NCBI RefSeq assembly: GCF_021147775.1
Contig: NZ_JAGTPK010000003.1
Span: 186,001 to 250,000, forward strand
Origin: Pseudomonas californiensis
GTDB taxonomy: Bacteria; Pseudomonadota; Gammaproteobacteria; Pseudomonadales; Pseudomonadaceae
DNA length: 64,000 nt
Direction of reading: 5' to 3'
A program made the translations under genes and the position numbers. The notes below the pieces were generated by a model. The model saw nothing but the letters and a program-made list of their open reading frames with translations. It was not told where the DNA came from and did no database searches. Each line of letters opens with the position of its first letter. The first letter of the stretch is position 1. Below, in pieces: positions 60,869 through 64,000 of the stretch.

Positions 60869-62182
60869 ATGAGTTCAGTCAACCAACGCAAAGCCTACCG
60901 CGCCGCCATCGTTCACAGCATCGGCGATCCTGCCGACGTGGGCGTCGAGGCGTCCTATGAGTATTTCGCCGACGGCCTGTTGATCGTTGAAGACGGTAAA
61001 ATCCTGTCAGTGGGCCACGCCGCCGACCTGCTGGACAGCCTCGGCGGTGACGTCGAACTGACCAAGTACCCGAACGCCCTGATCACGCCCGGCTTCATCG
61101 ACACCCACATCCACCTGCCGCAGACCGGCATGATCGGATCTTACGGCGAGCAGTTGCTGGACTGGCTCAATACCTACACCTTCCCCTGTGAAAGCCAATT
61201 TGCCGACCCGGCACACTCGGCCCTCGTCGCAGACATTTTCCTCAAGGAGCTGTTGCGCAATGGCACCACCACTGCGCTGGTGTTCGGCAGCGTTCACAAG
61301 GAATCTGTGGAGGCCTTTTTCAGCGCAGCCCAACGCCTCAATCTGCGCATGATTGCCGGCAAAGTAATGATGGACCGCAATGCCCCGGACTTTCTGGTCG
61401 ACACACCCGAATCCGGCTATGCCGACAGCAAAGCGCTGATCGAGCGCTGGCACGGTCAGGGCCGTCTGAGCTACGCCGTCACGCCACGCTTTGCACCGAC
61501 CAGCAGCCCGGAGCAACTGCGTCTGGCGGGGCAATTGCTGGGCGAATACCCGGATCTTTACCTACAGACCCACATCAGCGAGAACCTGCAAGAGGTCGAG
61601 TGGGTCAAGGCGCTGTTCCCGGAGCGCAAGCACTACCTGGATGTCTACGACCATTTCGGCCTGCTCAGCGAACGCTCGGTGTTTGCCCACGGCGTGCACC
61701 TGTGTGACGCGCAATGCGCTCGACTGGCGGAGACCGGCTCGGCCATCGCCTTCTGCCCGACCTCTAACCTGTTTCTGGGCAGCGGGCTGTTCAACCTGCC
61801 GATGGCCGAGAAACACAAGGTCAACGTTGGCCTGGGCACCGATGTCGGCGGTGGCACCAGCTTTTCGATCCTGCAAACCCTGAACGAGGCCTACAAAGTC
61901 ATGCAGATGCAGGGGGCGAGGCTCAGCCCGCTCAAATCGTTGTACCTCGCGACGTTGGGCGGCGCACGCGCGCTGCGCCTGGAAGACAAGGTAGGCAGCC
62001 TCAAAGCGGGTAACGAAGCGGATTTTCTGGTGCTGGACTATGACGCTACGCCGCTGCTGTCGTATCGATTGAAGCAAGCCAAGGGCATTGAAGAGATTCT
62101 GTTCGTATTGATGACTCTCGGTGACGACCGCGCCGTCAAGGAGACGTGGTCGGCGGGTCAACGGGTGCATGTGCGGGACTGA
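60869..62182 (+). CDS. guaD: Guanine deaminase
   Basis: A 437-residue amidohydrolase that converts guanine to xanthine, feeding XdhABC. Zinc and active-site motifs are all present: HIHLPQTG with H80 and H82, FGSVHKES, LQTHISEN, and the terminal GLGTDVGGGTS. The start ATG at 60869 follows xdhC by 7 bp; the longer open frame lies inside xdhC. Fourth gene of the xdh operon. Confidence 0.95.
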   Translation: MSSVNQRKAYRAAIVHSIGDPADVGVEASYEYFADGLLIVEDGKILSVGHAADLLDSLGGDVELTKYPNALITPGFIDTHIHLPQTGMIGSYGEQLLDWLNTYTFPCESQFADPAHSALVADIFLKELLRNGTTTALVFGSVHKESVEAFFSAAQRLNLRMIAGKVMMDRNAPDFLVDTPESGYADSKALIERWHGQGRLSYAVTPRFAPTSSPEQLRLAGQLLGEYPDLYLQTHISENLQEVEWVKALFPERKHYLDVYDHFGLLSERSVFAHGVHLCDAQCARLAETGSAIAFCPTSNLFLGSGLFNLPMAEKHKVNVGLGTDVGGGTSFSILQTLNEAYKVMQMQGARLSPLKSLYLATLGGARALRLEDKVGSLKAGNEADFLVLDYDATPLLSYRLKQAKGIEEILFVLMTLGDDRAVKETWSAGQRVHVRD

Positions 62183-62240
62183 GTCGGCCTTGATAGTCAT
62201 ACATATCGAGCAGACGTATGAGCGAGCCACTTTCTTGAGC

Positions 62241-62564
62241 TGTGGATTCGATGGTCTCTGCGCTCCGCTCAGGTCACCTTTTCGCCCCCTCGGCGACCCA
62301 CTTTGATGAGGCCAAAGTGGGCAAAACACCAGGCTCCGGTTGGGTCCGCCTACGGCGGATTCCTTCGTCCTGACACTGATCCGGCGGTCGCTGCAACGGG
62401 CCATCCATGGCCCGGTGCAGCTCAATCGGCATCCATGCCGATTGCCCCCCGGATCAGCGCCAGAACTCAGCCGGCACCTTGCGTCGCGTTCGGTGTTGTG
62501 GCGGCTATCGTGGGAGAGAAGCGCTGTTTGTTTTAGGGTGTGCTGCGGCTTAGCCTTGTTTGAT
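62241..62564 (+). repeat. Dispersed repeat, copy 1
   Basis: About 320 bp that recurs twice more downstream. It contains four hairpins: CCCACTTTG/CAAAGTGGG (62297-62321), TCCGCC/GGCGGA (62345-62359), GGGCCAT/ATGGCCC (62398-62413) and AATCGGCAT/ATGCCGATT (62424-62443). Copy 1 differs from copies 2 and 3 near its start and in the tail. Short open frames across it have no support as genes. Confidence 0.9.
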
Positions 62565-62642
62565 TCTGCTCATGGTTTTGGTTTGATATTGAATTGATAC
62601 TTTCAGGGCGCACGCCGGCCTCTTCGAATGAATAATCTGGAC

Positions 62643-62967
62643 CGTGGACTCAGTGGCCTGCACGCTCGACTCAGGTCACCTTTTCGCCCCTCGGCGACCC
62701 ACTTTGATGGGGCCAAAGTGGGCAAAGCCCCAGGCTCCGGTTGGGTCCGCCTGCGGCGGATTCCTTCGTCCTGACACTGATCCGGCGGTCGCTGCAACGG
62801 GCCATCCATGGCCCGGTGCAGCTCAATCGGCATCCATGCCGATTGCCCACCGGATCAGCGCCAGGACTCAGCCTGCACCTTGCGTCGCGTTCGGTGGTGT
62901 GGCGGCTATCGTGGGAGAGAAGCGCTGTTTGTTTTTGGGTGTGCTGTGGCTTGGATTTGTTTGATCC
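62643..62967 (+). repeat. Dispersed repeat, copy 2
   Basis: Same ~320-bp unit as copy 1, with all four hairpins kept; most changes fall outside stems or in loops (for example the TAC loop of the second hairpin becomes TGC). It shares the opening GCACGCTCGACTCAGGTCAC with copy 3, so these two are the closer pair. Confidence 0.9.
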
Positions 62968-62998
62968 TTGTTGTGAATTTTCAGTGACATGCTGGCCT

Positions 62999-63073
62999 CT
63001 TCGTCAGCAAGCTGACTCCACAGGTGCTCAATGGAAGAGAGCCGGGCGGCGTTCCGCTTGCTCGCGAAGACTG
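62999..63073. repeat. REP-like palindromes
   Basis: GTCAGC-AA-GCTGAC (63003-63016) in the context CTTCGTCAGCAAGCTGACTC, and an inverted CGCTTGCTCGCGAAG about 45 bp further. They resemble the paired, oppositely oriented REP elements common between genes in fluorescent Pseudomonas. Confidence 0.6.
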
Positions 63074-63205
63074 ATTTGAAAACACCGCATCAACATCAAC
63101 TTAACCACGGCGTTGCCCTTGATCTTCAACCCCCCATCTCACTGACGACGCCAATCGCGCGTATGGAAGGCCGAATGCGGGCCCCTTCCACGATGTCTGC
63201 ATGAG

Positions 63206-63300
63206 GGAACCCCGGCTTGCCGGGGCCTGACGTCAGCGCAAATGGTTTGGTTACTTTGTCGAAACAAAGTGACCCGGCCGTCAGGACGGAACCTTTCTTG
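63206..63300. repeat. Intergenic palindromic elements
   Basis: Two perfect palindromes: CCCCGGC-TT-GCCGGGG (63210-63225) and ACTTTGT-CGAA-ACAAAGT (63253-63270). They lie between repeat copies 2 and 3 and look like parts of further interspersed repeats; no gene is supported here. Confidence 0.55.
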
Positions 63301-63388
63301 GCAGCGCAGACCACGTCTGGATATGTATACCGTTGTCAGGATAGGTGTTTTCCAAGGCTTGGATGGCTTTGCTTGAGGCACTTGGGAC

Positions 63389-63711
63389 TGTGGATTCAAC
63401 GGGATGCACGCTCGACTCAGGTCACCTTTTCGCCCCTCGGCGACCCACTTTGAGGGGGCCAAAGTGGGCAAACCCCCAGGCTCCGGTTGGGTCCGCCTGC
63501 GGCGGATTCCTTCGTCCTGACCCTGATCCGGCGGTCGCTGCAACGGGCCATCCATGGCCCGGTGCAGCTCAATCGGCATCCATGCCGATTGCCCCCCGGA
63601 TCAGCGCCAGAACTCAGCCTGCACCTTGCGTCGCATTCGGCGGTGTGGCGGCTATCGGGGGAGAAAAGCGCTGTTTGTTTTGGGCGTGCAGGGCTGGGTT
63701 TTCTTTGATCG
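63389..63711 (+). repeat. Dispersed repeat, copy 3
   Basis: Third copy of the ~320-bp unit, 421 bp after copy 2, with the same four hairpins and near-identical core. The three copies share orientation. Outside the units the spacers are unrelated, so the whole region is not a simple tandem duplication. Confidence 0.9.
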
Positions 63712-63786
63712 TTTTTGGGGGGGCGGTGAGCATACCGGCCCTTTCTTCAGCAAACGAAACGCCGCCCGGCTGACCCCCGAAGGTGG

Positions 63787-63831
63787 CGCCCACGGGTACT
63801 GATTTCAAGTTTCAATCAGTACCCGTGGGCG
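63787..63831 (-). terminator. Long perfect inverted repeat after the permease gene
   Basis: An 18-bp perfect stem (63787-63804 and 63814-63831) with a 9-nt loop, 11 bp downstream of the permease stop on the minus strand. The stem is GC-rich at its base, and no T-run follows on the minus strand. It is a strong 3'-end structure, probably a terminator. Confidence 0.65.
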
Positions 63832-63841
63832 TAGCGCCGGA

Positions 63842-64000
63842 TCAAGGCAACTGGTCATCCAGTTGCTTGTTTTTCCAGCTGTCGTTACCCGGCAGGATCA
63901 GGTTGAGGAAGATGGCGGTCACGGCGCACAGGGCGATGCCCTTGAGGCCGAAGTCGTCGGGGCCGTTGCCGGTGCCGATCAACACACCACCAATGCCGAA
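63842..64000 (-). CDS. NCS2 purine/uracil permease (C-terminal fragment at the window edge)
   Basis: Only the last 52 residues are inside the window. They read as the end of a nucleobase:cation symporter-2 protein: a final membrane helix (GIALCAVTAIFLNLIL) and a short polar tail ending KQLDDQLP. Position next to guaD and xdh supports a purine (xanthine, guanine or urate) importer. The rest lies beyond the window. Confidence 0.75.
   Translation of the reverse strand, partial: FGIGGVLIGTGNGPDDFGLKGIALCAVTAIFLNLILPGNDSWKNKQLDDQLP

Noticed and set aside
62303..63802. Short open frames across the three repeat copies
   Set aside because: They recur only because the repeat itself recurs, shift frame between copies, and lack conserved starts or ribosome sites.

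Overview
The window is GC-rich, densely coded and matches a fluorescent Pseudomonas chromosome, most likely the P. syringae group. The basis is recognised gene content and order: ccmABCDEFGHI, dnaX/ybaB/recR, ligA-zipA-smc-GntR-xdhABC-guaD-purine permease, copRS, efeUOB and orphan fliK/flhB-like genes. I see no tRNA or rRNA genes, no CRISPR array, no IS element and no prophage. One structural RNA gene, the small SRP RNA ffs, is present.

Layout. (1) 1-4.1 kb: a minus-strand AtuA-like/AtuA-C/CitMHS transporter operon with a divergent LysR regulator. (2) 4.1-6 kb: a class C beta-lactamase and a 3-methyladenine DNA glycosylase, tail to tail. (3) 6.1-10.5 kb: a Fur-box-preceded iron uptake operon, efeU-efeO-efeB plus a second M75 iron-binding protein. 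(4) 10.6-14.9 kb: a molybdenum oxidoreductase of the sulfite oxidase/MsrP type, a cytochrome b membrane partner and a periplasmic protein. These diverge from copRS, with a near-perfect CopR/CusR-type palindrome between them. (5) 14.9-15.6 kb: a PL7 alginate lyase. (6) 16.1-21.2 kb: a marR-FUSC-DUF1656-HlyD-OprM efflux operon, translationally coupled throughout. (7) 21.3-23.7 kb: a potassium channel with a zinc-ribbon tail, a sulfate-binding protein and a small lipoprotein. (8) 23.7-30.7 kb: the complete cytochrome c maturation operon. (9) 30.9-33 kb: an orphan FliK-like and FlhB-C-like pair. (10) 33-41.7 kb: recR, ybaB and dnaX. About 5.4 kb of accessory DNA separates recR from ybaB: a LysR regulator, a D-threonine-aldolase-type enzyme, RidA, a short broken ORF, an aldehyde dehydrogenase and a HigBA-like toxin-antitoxin pair. 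(11) 41.8-47.9 kb: a periplasmic solute-binding protein, a Tat-exported acid phosphatase, an MscS channel, ffs, a GNAT acetyltransferase and a zinc metallopeptidase. (12) 48-55.8 kb: ligA, zipA, smc and a GntR regulator. (13) 56-62.2 kb: the xanthine dehydrogenase operon and guanine deaminase. (14) 62.2-63.8 kb: a gene-free region with three copies of a ~320-bp hairpin-rich repeat, ending at the 3' end of a purine/uracil permease.

How the genes work together. The purine block forms a pathway: permease imports, GuaD turns guanine into xanthine, XdhABC oxidises xanthine to urate, and the divergent GntR regulator is the likely control. The ccm operon supplies haem ligation for c-type cytochromes. 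The efe operon takes up ferrous iron across the inner membrane and is probably Fur-repressed. The molybdoenzyme operon is probably switched on with copRS under copper stress. The accessory block between recR and ybaB looks like a D-hydroxyamino-acid catabolic cassette followed by an addiction module. The least explained parts are the copper-linked molybdoenzyme operon, the recR/ybaB insertion and the 3' repeat cluster.
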